Assembly: GCF_007904085.1 (NCBI RefSeq)
Contig: NZ_CP042326.1
Span: 1,240,001 to 1,304,000, forward strand
Direction of reading: 5' to 3'
Length of the DNA stretch: 64,000 bases
Source of the DNA: Euhalothece natronophila Z-M001
Lineage (GTDB): Bacteria > Cyanobacteriota > Cyanobacteriia > Cyanobacteriales > Rubidibacteraceae
Shown: piece by piece, positions 25,249 to 33,891 of the stretch
Layout of the letters: each line of letters starts with the position of its first letter
How positions within the stretch are numbered: position 1 is the first letter of the stretch
Translations under genes and position numbers: made by a program
The notes under the pieces: model-generated
The model's input: the letters and a program-made list of their open reading frames with translations, nothing else
Told to the model about the DNA's origin: nothing
Databases searched by the model: none

Positions 25249-26403
25249 CTATAGTTTTGATAACATTTTTTTAAGGTGCTTGAGAGCTGGTGTCACAATA
25301 GCAATAAAATAAGCCTCCCGTAATTTTCTTTCTATTGGGTTGCCATAAATATAAGCTCTTGCTCCGGCATATAGCATGGTAGCATTAGCTGCCCGAAGAG
25401 AGAGTTCAGAACCGAGTAACCGAGTTTCAATCACTTCTCTGAGAAACCAATCTTGTAAATTATCTTGTTGATTCTCTATCTCATCTGCTAAAAAATAAGT
25501 TTTTTTACGTGCTTTCTCTAGCTCTAATTCTAGTTCTTCTACCTGATCATCTAGAAAATAATTCACATGACCTAATTGCTTATTAGAACGTTTCATTAAA
25601 TTAATGCAACTATTGATTAATCCTAGGCCCATTCCCACTTGAGAAAGAATAAACCCAGGTTTAATGCGTGGAATATAATCTTGACAAGGAGCCGCTAAAA
25701 TAAAATCCTTTGGGACGAAAACATCCTTAAAAATACAGCTATATGTTCCGCTACCTTCAAGACCAATAAATTTTGCATTAGCTCGCAAAGATAGATTTTT
25801 AAATTCATCAGAAACGATTGCCATTAGATATTGATCTGAATTAGTAATTTGAGCAACAACAGCAAAGTAATGACCCGGACCCAAATTAGAAACCCAAGGT
25901 AACATTCCGTTGATAACGTACCCTCCAGATTTAGGTTCAGCAGAAAGAGAAATTTTTTCAATATCTGCAAAATGCTTCATTGGGTTGGACAAGCCAGTAC
26001 CCGCTAATTTTTCTCCATTGGCAACTTCCCGTAGTAGAATTTGTTGTAAATTTTGGTTGTTACTATTTTGAATATACCAAGCACAAGCAATTTGACACCA
26101 AGTAATAAATCCTGTGTTTACACATTCTTCAGAGATGGTTTCAATTACTTGAATGGCTTTTTTGATTCCCTGATTACTTCCTCCATATTGAGAGGGAACA
26201 GTTTGACCAAATCCTCCGATTTCACCAATTCGGTGCATAAAGGCTTTTGGATATTCGCCTTTTTGATCAATGTCTTTTACTTTGGGAGCTAATTCTTTTT
26301 TAACAGCAGTCTTTAAATTAGACATTAGCGATTCTGTGATCGATGATTCCTTGTTTGATACTTGAATTCGGTTAGTTAGATAAGGGGGATTATAAGTTTG
26401 CAT
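25249..26403 (-). CDS. Acyl-CoA dehydrogenase-family flavoprotein
   Basis: A 384-residue member of the acyl-CoA dehydrogenase fold. The N-terminal helical domain contains GEIGGFGQTVPSQYGG, the central beta domain has LAGTGLSNP and GGYVINGMLPWVSN, and the C-terminal four-helix domain has LRAANATMLYAGARAYIYGNPIERKLREA. The catalytic-Glu region of classic dehydrogenases (YEGTSEIQ-like) is not apparent, which favours a monooxygenase or other atypical role (SfnB/DszC-like group). Start ATG 26403 follows AAGGAG. It lies between the osmC and TetR genes on the same strand. Confidence 0.82.
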   Translation of the reverse strand: MQTYNPPYLTNRIQVSNKESSITESLMSNLKTAVKKELAPKVKDIDQKGEYPKAFMHRIGEIGGFGQTVPSQYGGSNQGIKKAIQVIETISEECVNTGFITWCQIACAWYIQNSNNQNLQQILLREVANGEKLAGTGLSNPMKHFADIEKISLSAEPKSGGYVINGMLPWVSNLGPGHYFAVVAQITNSDQYLMAIVSDEFKNLSLRANAKFIGLEGSGTYSCIFKDVFVPKDFILAAPCQDYIPRIKPGFILSQVGMGLGLINSCINLMKRSNKQLGHVNYFLDDQVEELELELEKARKKTYFLADEIENQQDNLQDWFLREVIETRLLGSELSLRAANATMLYAGARAYIYGNPIERKLREAYFIAIVTPALKHLKKMLSKL

Positions 26404-26453
26404 GAGAAAATCTCCTTGCTGATTTCGGGTTTATTACCTTGAGTTAATGGAAA

Positions 26454-26505
26454 AGGTGACAAGGATAGAATGAAGGAACAATGATTGATTTTCACCTTGT
26501 CACCT
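26454..26505 (-). terminator. Long inverted repeat between osmC and the flavoprotein gene
   Basis: AGGTGACAAGG (26454-26464) and CCTTGTCACCT (26495-26505) form an 11-bp perfect stem with a 30-nt loop, followed on the minus strand by TTTTCC. It lies 10 bp after the osmC stop. It could be a weak terminator, a processing site or a regulator target. Confidence 0.5.
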
Positions 26506-26514
26506 AGTTTTGGT

Positions 26515-27030
26515 TTAAGCTAATTCAACTTCCATGTTGACTGGATTACGAAGAGTATTAGCAACTGGTGACCAGAAGTTGGAGTGAGCAACGAGATCTT
26601 CTAGTTCTTCTCGACTAACATCACCTTCAAGGTCAACTTTGACACGAATATCTGTGAATCCTAAACGTTTGTCCGATAAGTCACCGATTCCCCAAACACC
26701 TGTAATATCAATGTCTCCTTCAAGTTCTAGGTCTAACTTACTTAAAGTAATGCCTCGCATGACAGCATTGGCATGAATCCCAACAGAAATACAAGAGCCA
26801 AGGGCTGCAAGAACAACTTCAGATGGATTCGGAGCGGTATTTTCTCCTAGTAGTGTAGGTGGTTCATCAATTACATGAGCTGGTAAATCTCGAGCATAGT
26901 TGAGGTTACGGAATTGCCCTTCACAGACAGTCTTGACGCTTAATGTATTAACAACACCAGGATTTTGACGAGATTTTTCTGCTAGTGTTTCTAGACCTTC
27001 TTTACTGATTGGACGTAAGGATGTTTTCAT
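26515..27030 (-). CDS. OsmC-family peroxidase-like protein
   Basis: A 171-residue OsmC/Ohr superfamily protein. The first active-site cysteine is in LAALGSCISVGIHANAVMRGI near residue 93. The second cysteine expected near 30-60 in the Ohr/OsmC pair may be in SVKTVCEGQF. The segment PNPSEVVLAALGSC is the family hallmark. The family reduces organic hydroperoxides with thiols. First gene of the OsmC-flavoprotein-TetR set; a perfect 14-bp palindrome lies 11 bp upstream of its start. Confidence 0.88.
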   Translation of the reverse strand: MKTSLRPISKEGLETLAEKSRQNPGVVNTLSVKTVCEGQFRNLNYARDLPAHVIDEPPTLLGENTAPNPSEVVLAALGSCISVGIHANAVMRGITLSKLDLELEGDIDITGVWGIGDLSDKRLGFTDIRVKVDLEGDVSREELEDLVAHSNFWSPVANTLRNPVNMEVELA

Positions 27031-27041
27031 TGGCTTTTCAA

Positions 27042-27055
27042 ATAGAACGTTCTAT
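27042..27055 (-). promoter_or_regulatory. Candidate TetR operator palindrome
   Basis: ATAGAACGTTCTAT is a perfect 14-bp palindrome located just upstream of osmC. Its half-site TAGAAC also occurs in TAGAACAAATGTTCTA upstream of cynA (32108-32123). Perfect short palindromes of this kind suit TetR dimers. Binding by the TetR at 24557-25144 is inferred from proximity. Confidence 0.5.
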
Positions 27056-27111
27056 CTAAATATAAAAAAATGACAATCATAAAACAGTGTAAAAGGCTAC
27101 AAAATGGAAAT

Positions 27112-28179
27112 TTATCCAAATCCTTTTTTTAATTTTTCTCCACTAACCAATTCCCAAATTAAAACTTCCCCATGATTGGTTCCAGCTGCCAAATAATTGC
27201 CTTGCTTGTGCCATTGCAAACTGGAAAAGCCACCTGTTTCTATTTTTAGTGTTTTAATCGACTTTTGATCTTGCCATAGAATGATCCTGCCATCATCACT
27301 AGCAGAGGCTAAGATGGGTTGCGAGGGATGAAAACTTAAATCTCTGACAAATCCTTGATGGTTTTCTAAAACAGTATTTTGCCATTGACCACCCTTTTTT
27401 TCTTGCTGCCAAATAATAATTCCCTCAAGGCAAGCGGTGGCAATTTGAGGAAATTGATCTGGGGAAAAATTAGACCAAGCAAGTTTTCGCACTTTCCCTG
27501 GAAATCCTTGCATCAACCACGGGGGCGGATTATCCCACGCTAAGATGCTTAAGGTGCGATCTAAGTTTCCAGAGGCTAAATAATTCCCCTCTTTTGACCA
27601 AGCAACCGTTAAACTTGCCCCCGGTACTTCTAACTGATCAGGTGGGGAGTCAAGATCGTTGAGATTCCAAACTTTAACGCCACCATCGCCACTGACTGCT
27701 AAGTAATCTTGTTTGGGATGCCATGACAGGTCAAAGATAGAAGAGTTTTCAAAGGGAAGAGTGGCGATAATAACGTCTTGTTCTAAATCTAAAATATGAA
27801 CCTCACGCCCCACAGCATAAGCGAGTAGAGACTTTTGAGGATGCCACTGCAGCGTATCTAGCCAAGTGGAAGGATAGTTTCTCTCCCAGATTAAGGTGGG
27901 GGTTTCTCCCTGTAAGTTCCAAATTTCTAAGGTTCCAGCTTGTCCGGCAGTGGCTAGAAAGTTACCTTCGGCGGAAAAACCTAGACAGTTTAAAGCCATT
28001 TCTCCAGCTTGATGCAAAGCCACAGAATGACCATTCAGAGACGAGAGATAGAGTTCTCCTACAGCCGAACAGCTAGCGAGTATTTGTTTTTTTGGCGACC
28101 ACGCGATCGCGCTGATATAGTCTGATAACTGTTCTGTGTGTTTAAGACGGGTTTTTAATTTCACAAGCAATGATGACAT
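27112..28179 (-). CDS. WD40-repeat protein
   Basis: A 355-residue beta-propeller protein with about seven WD40 repeats, for example LASCSAVGELYLSSL, LATAGQAGTLEIWNL, LAVSGDGGVKVWNL, LASGNLDRTLSILAW, LASASDDGRIILWQ and LAAGTNHGEVLIWEL. No signal peptide or membrane segment; likely a cytoplasmic scaffold. The ATG at 28179 is chosen because a TTG at 28197 lies in the stem of a terminator hairpin. It follows cynS by 42 bp with that hairpin between. A role in cyanate metabolism is not indicated by sequence. Confidence 0.85.
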   Translation of the reverse strand: MSSLLVKLKTRLKHTEQLSDYISAIAWSPKKQILASCSAVGELYLSSLNGHSVALHQAGEMALNCLGFSAEGNFLATAGQAGTLEIWNLQGETPTLIWERNYPSTWLDTLQWHPQKSLLAYAVGREVHILDLEQDVIIATLPFENSSIFDLSWHPKQDYLAVSGDGGVKVWNLNDLDSPPDQLEVPGASLTVAWSKEGNYLASGNLDRTLSILAWDNPPPWLMQGFPGKVRKLAWSNFSPDQFPQIATACLEGIIIWQQEKKGGQWQNTVLENHQGFVRDLSFHPSQPILASASDDGRIILWQDQKSIKTLKIETGGFSSLQWHKQGNYLAAGTNHGEVLIWELVSGEKLKKGFG

Positions 28180-28180
28180 C

Positions 28181-28209
28181 AAAAAAATGTCCCCCAAAAG
28201 TAGGGGGAA
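28181..28209 (-). terminator. Rho-independent terminator after cynS
   Basis: On the minus strand CCCCC (28207-28203) pairs with GGGGG (28195-28191) around TACTTTT, followed by ACA and seven T. It lies 15 bp after the cynS stop and ends the cyn operon or attenuates reading into the WD40 gene. Confidence 0.75.
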
Positions 28210-28221
28210 CTTCTTGGATCA

Positions 28222-28665
28222 CTACCACTTCTTATAAGGTAAGAATTTACCGCACATCGTTACCTGAACGCGATCGCCCTTGGGATCTTCCACGCGATCC
28301 ACTTCAATGGAAAAATCAATCGCACTCATAATGCCATCCCCAAATTTTTCATGAATGACATCTTTCACAGGCATTCCGTAAACCTGCATAATTTCATAGA
28401 AACGATAAACTAACGGATCTGTCGGCACTTGCGGATCTAAACTGCCCTTCATTGGGGGAACTGTTAGCGGTTCTGCCATACTTTCGGGTAATCCCAACGC
28501 AGAAACGATTTTTTTCGCTTCTTCCATATCTGCGCTGGCTTGGCGATAGATAACTGAAGCAATCCAAACTTCATCACGACCTACTTTCTTTTCTAAATCT
28601 TCAAATGTAATTCCTTTTTCTTTTTTCGCAGCTAATAGTTTTTCAGTAATTTCAGCGATCGGCAT
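28222..28665 (-). CDS. cynS: Cyanate hydratase (cyanase)
   Basis: A 147-residue enzyme converting cyanate and bicarbonate to ammonia and CO2. The active-site triad of the family is conserved: Arg88 and Glu91 in [12 protein letters not shown] and Ser114 in MSAIDFSI. Their spacing is identical to that of the E. coli enzyme (Arg96, Glu99, Ser122). The N-terminal helical domain and the C-terminal KFLPYKKW end are also typical. It is the last gene of cynA-cynB-cynD-cynS, 56 bp after cynD. Confidence 0.97.
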   Translation of the reverse strand: MPIAEITEKLLAAKKEKGITFEDLEKKVGRDEVWIASVIYRQASADMEEAKKIVSALGLPESMAEPLTVPPMKGSLDPQVPTDPLVYRFYEIMQVYGMPVKDVIHEKFGDGIMSAIDFSIEVDRVEDPKGDRVQVTMCGKFLPYKKW

Positions 28666-28721
28666 TTTTAAGACTCCTCCAATATTAAATAGTTATTCCA
28701 GTGATTATGAAACTAGCTGTG

Positions 28722-29606
28722 TTAAATACGAGATTTTTCCACAGCCCGAGTTTCGCGATAGAGGTGTTGTTCCATCTCCAGCTTGAGGTTGTTGTATTCA
28801 GGATGAGTTTCTACCTCTTCCCGTTTACGAGGACGAGGAAAGGGAATCTCTAAAATTTCATCTACCTTTGCCCCAGGTCCACGGGTCATCATGATAATTT
28901 CATCTGAGAGTAAAAGGGCTTCCTCAATACTATGAGTAACCATAATGACAGTTTTGCGTTGTTGTTCCCAAATCCGTTCAATTTCTTCTTGGAGAAAACC
29001 ACGGGTTAAGGCATCTAACGCTCCAAACGGCTCATCCATTAGCAAAATTTGCGGATTAATCGCTAAAGCTCTGGCAATCCCTACTCGTTGTTGCATTCCT
29101 CCTGATAGCTCATGGGGATGCTTTGTTTCGGCTCCGGTTAACCCAACCAGCTCAATATTTTCTTTCACTACCCGCTTTTGTTGAACTTTCGGCATAGTGG
29201 GATAAACCGTTTCTAGGGCAAAGGCAATGTTCCCTTCTACCGTCATCCAAGGCATGAGGGCATAGTTTTGAAAAACCATGCCGCGATCGGGTCCTGGTCC
29301 TTCTACAAGATAGCCATTCATTAATAGGGCTCCACTGCTAGGAGAGGCTAATCCTGCAATAATGTTGAGTAACGTTGATTTTCCACAACCTGATGGCCCA
29401 ATAATAGAGACAAATTTATTGTGCTTAATATCTAGACTAATTTCGTCCAGGGCCATAAATTCCGAGGAAGTGCGACGTAATAATTTACTCATCCAATCTT
29501 TTTTCCCTGGAAAAACTTTGGTAATGCCTTGCAGAGAAAGTTGGACATCTTCTCCTACCTCAGCGACAGCAGGGGCGGGGTTATTGTTATAAGAAATACT
29601 AGTCAT
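28722..29606 (-). CDS. cynD: Cyanate (NitT/TauT-type) ABC transporter ATPase
   Basis: A 294-residue ATPase with Walker A GPSGCGKST near residue 72, signature LSGGMQQR, Walker B ILLMDEPFGALD and H-loop MVTHSIEEALL. It closely resembles NrtD/CynD. Its ATG overlaps the cynB stop by 4 bp. The assignment to cyanate rather than nitrate or bicarbonate rests on the adjacent cynS. A start further downstream is possible, because the first ~20 residues look non-conserved. Confidence 0.92.
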   Translation of the reverse strand: MTSISYNNNPAPAVAEVGEDVQLSLQGITKVFPGKKDWMSKLLRRTSSEFMALDEISLDIKHNKFVSIIGPSGCGKSTLLNIIAGLASPSSGALLMNGYLVEGPGPDRGMVFQNYALMPWMTVEGNIAFALETVYPTMPKVQQKRVVKENIELVGLTGAETKHPHELSGGMQQRVGIARALAINPQILLMDEPFGALDALTRGFLQEEIERIWEQQRKTVIMVTHSIEEALLLSDEIIMMTRGPGAKVDEILEIPFPRPRKREEVETHPEYNNLKLEMEQHLYRETRAVEKSRI

Positions 29607-30448
29607 GATGATTGTTTTCCAAATGAAACAAATGTCTGCAAAATGCCAAAGAGTTGGTCAAGAATAATGCCAACCATCCCGATGACAATAATGGCTGTGA
29701 TAATGCTGGTAATGCTTAAGTTATTCCATTCATTCCAAACGAAGTAACCTAAACCGGTTCCGCCGACTAACATTTCAGCAGCAACAATCACCAGCCAAGA
29801 AATCCCCATGCTAATGCGTAAACCAGAGACAATACTGGGCGCTGCAGCTGGGAGAATCACTTTAAGAAGCGTTCGCCGTCGAGAAGCCCCAAGAGTTTTG
29901 GTTACATCCAAATAATCTTCACTAACATTGCTAATGCCAAATTTGGTATTAATTAAAGTTGGCCAAATGCTGCTAATCGCAATCACAAAAATGGCAGTTA
30001 ACTCCGAGTCTTGAAGTAATCCTAACCCTAAGGGCAACCAAGCTAGAGGAGAAACAGGCTTGAAAAGTTGTACATAGGGATCAATTGCTTTCGAGGCTAC
30101 TTGCGATAATCCCACTGCAATTCCCACAGGAATAGCAATGAGAGAACCAAGTATAAAGCCAATGGCAACTCGACGTAAACTTACTAATAGATGCCAACCA
30201 ATCCCCTTATCATTAGGGCCAAAATCATAAAAAGGGTCGCTAATCCACTCCCAAAAATCAACTAAAGTTTCACTAGCAGAGGGTATTAATGAGGCAAAGA
30301 GCCCTAAAGCCTCGCCAACCTCCCAAAGTATGAGCAAAGCAGCTAAAGAAGCTAAGAAAGCAAGCAAGGCTTGTATATTTTTATTTTTTAGCCAACTCGC
30401 TTGAGTGGTCGCTTGTGGAGAGTGAGAAAACACTTGCTGTTTTGTCAT
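29603..30448 (-). CDS. cynB: Cyanate (NitT/TauT-type) ABC transporter permease
   Basis: A 281-residue membrane protein with about six transmembrane segments. The EAA coupling loop is DVTKTLGASRRRTLLKVILPAA. The LGLGLLQDSE and GLGYFVWNEWNN segments are those of the NrtB/CynB group. It starts 3 bp after the cynA stop. Together with cynA and cynD it should import cyanate for hydrolysis by CynS. Confidence 0.92.
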   Translation of the reverse strand: MTKQQVFSHSPQATTQASWLKNKNIQALLAFLASLAALLILWEVGEALGLFASLIPSASETLVDFWEWISDPFYDFGPNDKGIGWHLLVSLRRVAIGFILGSLIAIPVGIAVGLSQVASKAIDPYVQLFKPVSPLAWLPLGLGLLQDSELTAIFVIAISSIWPTLINTKFGISNVSEDYLDVTKTLGASRRRTLLKVILPAAAPSIVSGLRISMGISWLVIVAAEMLVGGTGLGYFVWNEWNNLSITSIITAIIVIGMVGIILDQLFGILQTFVSFGKQSS

Positions 30449-30451
30449 GAT

Positions 30452-32071
30452 TTACATCCCATATTCATCAATTTGTCGTCTGACGTAATCTGCTGCTTCA
30501 TCAGGCTCGAACTCATCAAACTTTAAGTTTTCAGTTCGGAACGTCTCCTCTGGGGCATCTTGTCCAATTTCCTCGGCTAATTCTCGGGCAAGATCGGTTA
30601 AGAAAATGTCGTCAGCAATGTCGTCATAATCTGCTCTTTCTTCAGGAAGGAAATCCCAACGTACAAGTTGACTGGTAATCCAATGGGAAAAGCTCTTCCA
30701 AGGATAGGGATCAAAGTCAATCCGCTCGGGAACATCCATTTGATTGCCCTGTCCATCTTCAAATTGACCAGTTAAAACAGATTCAACAACATCAACAGGC
30801 TGATTCAGGTAGCGCCGTTCTGAAATCGCTTCGGCAATTTCGCGACGATTATCTGGGTTACTGGCATAACCACAGCCATCAATAATCGCTTTGTTTAAAG
30901 CTCGGAAGGTATTGGGATTGGCATCAATCCATTCATCGCTAGCAGCAAAGGCGCAGCAAGGATGACCGGGCCACAGGTCTTTGGTTAACATATGGATGAA
31001 TCCTGCTCCTTCATCAACCGCCCGTTGATTGAAGGGGTCAGGCATCAAATAAGCATCAATATCTTCTACTTCTAGGCGTGCTACGCTATCTGGGGGAGGA
31101 ACAACTTGAATAGACACATCTCTGTCAGGATCTAACCCGCCGGTTGCTAAGTAATAGCGCAACAGGAGATTGTGCATTGAATACTCGAAAGGAACCCCAA
31201 TTGAGAATCCTTCAAAGTCTTCTGGACCATTGATTTCCCCCTCATATTTTGAGGCAACAGTAATCGCTTGACCATTAATGTTTTCAATACTGGCTAATTT
31301 AATGGGAAATGCAGATGAACCTAACCCCAGTGTCATGGCAATGGGCATAGGAGCTAACATATGATAAGCATCTAGCTCACCAGCAATGGCTGAATCTCTT
31401 ACCGCTGCCCAACTGGGCATTTTGACAACTTCGGCATCAAATCCATATCTTTCATAAAACCCTAACGGTTCTGACATGATAATGGGCGTGGCACAGGTAA
31501 TGGGAATGAACCCAATTCTTAAATCTGTTTTTTCTAATTCACTAACATCGACTGCGTCAGAGACTTCATCATCAGGACCGGCTTGTTGAGCGCCGTTGCG
31601 TCCACAGTTAGATAAAGTAACTAGGGCTGCCCCAATGGCAACATTACGGAGAAATTGCCGTCTCGTACTGGCACTAATTTTCGTAGCATCACCAAAAAAC
31701 TCGGCGGATTTTGGTCCAAAGGCTGCGGCGAAGGCTTGATCGAATCCTCCTGCTGCTTTACTGAGTTCGTTGCAAAGTCTTTCTCGTTTCGGATCACCTT
31801 TTCCTGCCATTTTTAAGAAAAGGGCTTTCCGCAGTTCAGCACGATTAAGGGTATCGGCAATGTTGAGGGATTCACTTTTGTAAATGCCCATCTTCACCAA
31901 ATCATCAATTAAATCGACGGGTTCTTGGGGCATTGTCTGAAGAAATTTCCAATGATCTTGGGTCATGTGAAAGCCCCCACAGATCATACACATCATGTCT
32001 AAATCCCCTATTTGTCCCCTTTGGGCAGATAGATTATTCCACTTTTGAGACTTGTTTGAGGCAATTGCCAT
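30452..32071 (-). CDS. cynA: Cyanate-binding protein of the NrtA/CmpA family with an N-terminal extension
   Basis: A 539-residue periplasmic binding protein. Residues ~160-480 match the NrtA/CmpA fold (LRIGFIPITCATPIIMSEPLGFYERYGF, IAGELDAYHMLAPMPIAMTLGLG, CAFAASDEW). Unusually, a twin-arginine signal (STRRQFLRN, Arg137-Arg138) with hydrophobic core and lipobox LSNC (Cys156) comes after a 130-residue N-terminal region. That region has a CMIC cysteine pair (28-31) and a helical, charged body. No ATG closer to the signal would give an ordinary start except Met88, so either the extension is real or the start is misplaced. The C-terminus is very acidic. Heads the cyn operon behind an NtcA-type promoter. 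Confidence 0.88.
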   Translation of the reverse strand: MAIASNKSQKWNNLSAQRGQIGDLDMMCMICGGFHMTQDHWKFLQTMPQEPVDLIDDLVKMGIYKSESLNIADTLNRAELRKALFLKMAGKGDPKRERLCNELSKAAGGFDQAFAAAFGPKSAEFFGDATKISASTRRQFLRNVAIGAALVTLSNCGRNGAQQAGPDDEVSDAVDVSELEKTDLRIGFIPITCATPIIMSEPLGFYERYGFDAEVVKMPSWAAVRDSAIAGELDAYHMLAPMPIAMTLGLGSSAFPIKLASIENINGQAITVASKYEGEINGPEDFEGFSIGVPFEYSMHNLLLRYYLATGGLDPDRDVSIQVVPPPDSVARLEVEDIDAYLMPDPFNQRAVDEGAGFIHMLTKDLWPGHPCCAFAASDEWIDANPNTFRALNKAIIDGCGYASNPDNRREIAEAISERRYLNQPVDVVESVLTGQFEDGQGNQMDVPERIDFDPYPWKSFSHWITSQLVRWDFLPEERADYDDIADDIFLTDLARELAEEIGQDAPEETFRTENLKFDEFEPDEAADYVRRQIDEYGM

Positions 32072-32100
32072 AAGCTACTTAACCTAGTGTCACGCTTTTA

Positions 32101-32171
32101 GTTCAATTAGAACAAATGTTCTATTTTAATTAGAACAAATGCCCCCAAGGAGTATCTGTATCGAACTTTAC
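32101..32171 (-). promoter_or_regulatory. NtcA-activated promoter of the cyn operon, with TAGAAC half-site array
   Basis: GTATCGAACTTTAC at 32158-32171 is an exact NtcA site (GTA-N8-TAC). Reading towards cynA, a -10 candidate TCTAAT (32134-32129) follows after 23 bp, the spacing of NtcA class II promoters. Around and below the -10 are four GAAC/GTTC half-sites at about 32101, 32110, 32119 and 32133. They include the palindrome TAGAACAAATGTTCTA (32108-32123), a possible repressor site. Nitrogen control of cyanate genes by NtcA is known in other cyanobacteria. Confidence 0.75.
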
Positions 32172-32278
32172 ACTTTATGATCTAGATTGCCCGAAATGAT
32201 TGATTGAATAGGTATATTGCTATACTGTATTTCGCCATATTCGACAAACTTAAGTAGGAATTTGATAGTTTAATTGGC

Positions 32279-32301
32279 AAAAAAAAAGCGCGATCGCGCT
32301 T
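32279..32301 (-). terminator. HIP1-based intrinsic terminator downstream of tyrS
   Basis: Reading on the minus strand, AAGCGC-GATC-GCGCTT (32301-32286) forms a 6-bp stem with a GATC loop and is followed by about nine T. It is placed to stop transcripts from tyrS before the cyn promoter. The other parts of the intergenic region 32172-32604 are AT-rich, and I see no further feature in them. Confidence 0.6.
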
Positions 32302-32604
32302 AGCAATTCCTATTACTCTAGTCATTCTAATTATTTCCCTTACAGCGAGCTTAAAGGGATATTCTGTAGTATAGTTTTTTACTTTAAGTTGCTATAATAC
32401 TAATCTTAAAAAAGATTCTAAATATTAAATTATAGGTTATCCCTCTAATTCTTTTAATAAGAAGAAATTAGGGGATTAATATATAGTACCAATCCCTCAA
32501 AATAGGAGGGAATTGCATCTACTTAATTAACGCTATTCGCTACTTAATCTTTTAATACAGATAGCTAAATTTTTTATTAATTAAGTTAAGATATTCTATA
32601 AAGT

Positions 32605-33813
32605 TTAATCAGCTGTTAAGCGAATAAACTTCTTTTTCCCTACCTGCAATGTTTTGCCCGCAAGTTCTTCTTTACTTGTAAACTCAGCATTAACATCAGT
32701 CATTTTTTTACCGTCTAAACGCACTGCGCCGTTTTTAATTTGTCGTCGCCCTTCTCCACTACTGGCACATAAGTCACTAACATTTAAGAGATAAAATAAC
32801 TTAACAGGAAATTCAATTTCTGCAAGGGAATATTCAGGGACGGCTTGAGCTTCTTTTGCTTGTCCTGAAATTAAACTTAATGCTGATTGTTGCGCTTGTT
32901 TAGCTGCTTCTTTCCCATGATAATGGCTAGTCACTTCTAATGCGAGTAACTTTTGGCACTCCCGTGGATTTTCGGGTAAATTATCTAACGGTAAGTTAGT
33001 TAACAGTTCAAAATAAGTTTTAATTTGATCATCAGGAACTTTTTCTAGTTTGGAATACATACTAAGAGCTTCTTCTTTTAAGCCCACATAGTTATTTAAT
33101 GATTTTGACATTTTTTGCACCCCATCAGTGCCAATTAAAATGGGCGTTAGTAAACCAAATTGCGGACGTTTTTTAAAGTAGCGTTGTAAGTCTCTTCCCA
33201 CCGCAATGTTAAATTTTTGATCAGTCCCGCCTAACTCAACATCGGCTTCTACCGCAACAGAATCATAGCCTTGCATGAGGGGATACATAAACTCATGGAG
33301 ATAGATGGGTTGATCTTTCTCGTAGCGTTCGGCAAACCCTTCTTTGGCTAACATTTGCCCTACCGTCATGGTCGCTAAAAGTTCTAAAATGTTGGTTAAA
33401 TCGAGGTCTTTTAGCCACTCTGAGTTATAGCGAATTTCTAAGCGTCCGGGGGTGTCAAAGTCAATAATTGGGCGTAATTGTTCAAGATAGGTTTGGGCGT
33501 TAGCTTCTACTTCAGCAGCAGTGAGTTGTTTACGGACTTCTGATTTTCCTGTGGGATCGCCAATTTGGGCAGTAAAATCACCAATAATTAAAACGGCGGT
33601 GTGTCCGGCATCTTGAAAAGCGCGAAGTTTACGAACAGGAATACTATGCCCAAGGTGAATGTCGGTTCCGGTAGGGTCAATGCCTAATTTTACCCGTAAA
33701 GGACGATCAATGTTACTTAAACGGGCTTCTAGATTCTCGTCAGGGTTATTACTCGGCTGCGAGGGGAAAATTTCGGTTGTGCCACGATAGAGCCAATGAT
33801 AGTTAGAGGACAT
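32605..33813 (-). CDS. tyrS: Tyrosyl-tRNA synthetase
   Basis: A 402-residue class I aminoacyl-tRNA synthetase that charges tRNA-Tyr. The HIGH-type motif is HLGHS near residue 50, and the KMSKS loop is exact (KMSKSLNNY) near 225. A C-terminal S4 RNA-binding domain follows (~335-400, ending [10 protein letters not shown]). The order and length fit the TyrZ/long-insertion type. ATG 33813 is preferred over a TTG at 33831. Monocistronic; a possible terminator lies ~300 bp downstream. Confidence 0.95.
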   Translation of the reverse strand: MSSNYHWLYRGTTEIFPSQPSNNPDENLEARLSNIDRPLRVKLGIDPTGTDIHLGHSIPVRKLRAFQDAGHTAVLIIGDFTAQIGDPTGKSEVRKQLTAAEVEANAQTYLEQLRPIIDFDTPGRLEIRYNSEWLKDLDLTNILELLATMTVGQMLAKEGFAERYEKDQPIYLHEFMYPLMQGYDSVAVEADVELGGTDQKFNIAVGRDLQRYFKKRPQFGLLTPILIGTDGVQKMSKSLNNYVGLKEEALSMYSKLEKVPDDQIKTYFELLTNLPLDNLPENPRECQKLLALEVTSHYHGKEAAKQAQQSALSLISGQAKEAQAVPEYSLAEIEFPVKLFYLLNVSDLCASSGEGRRQIKNGAVRLDGKKMTDVNAEFTSKEELAGKTLQVGKKKFIRLTAD

Positions 33814-33891
33814 AGCGTTTCTTTTTTGCAAGATTGCCGCTTAATTTTATCTCAATTGCAAAGAAGAATCCCAACATAATTTTATCGTAAA

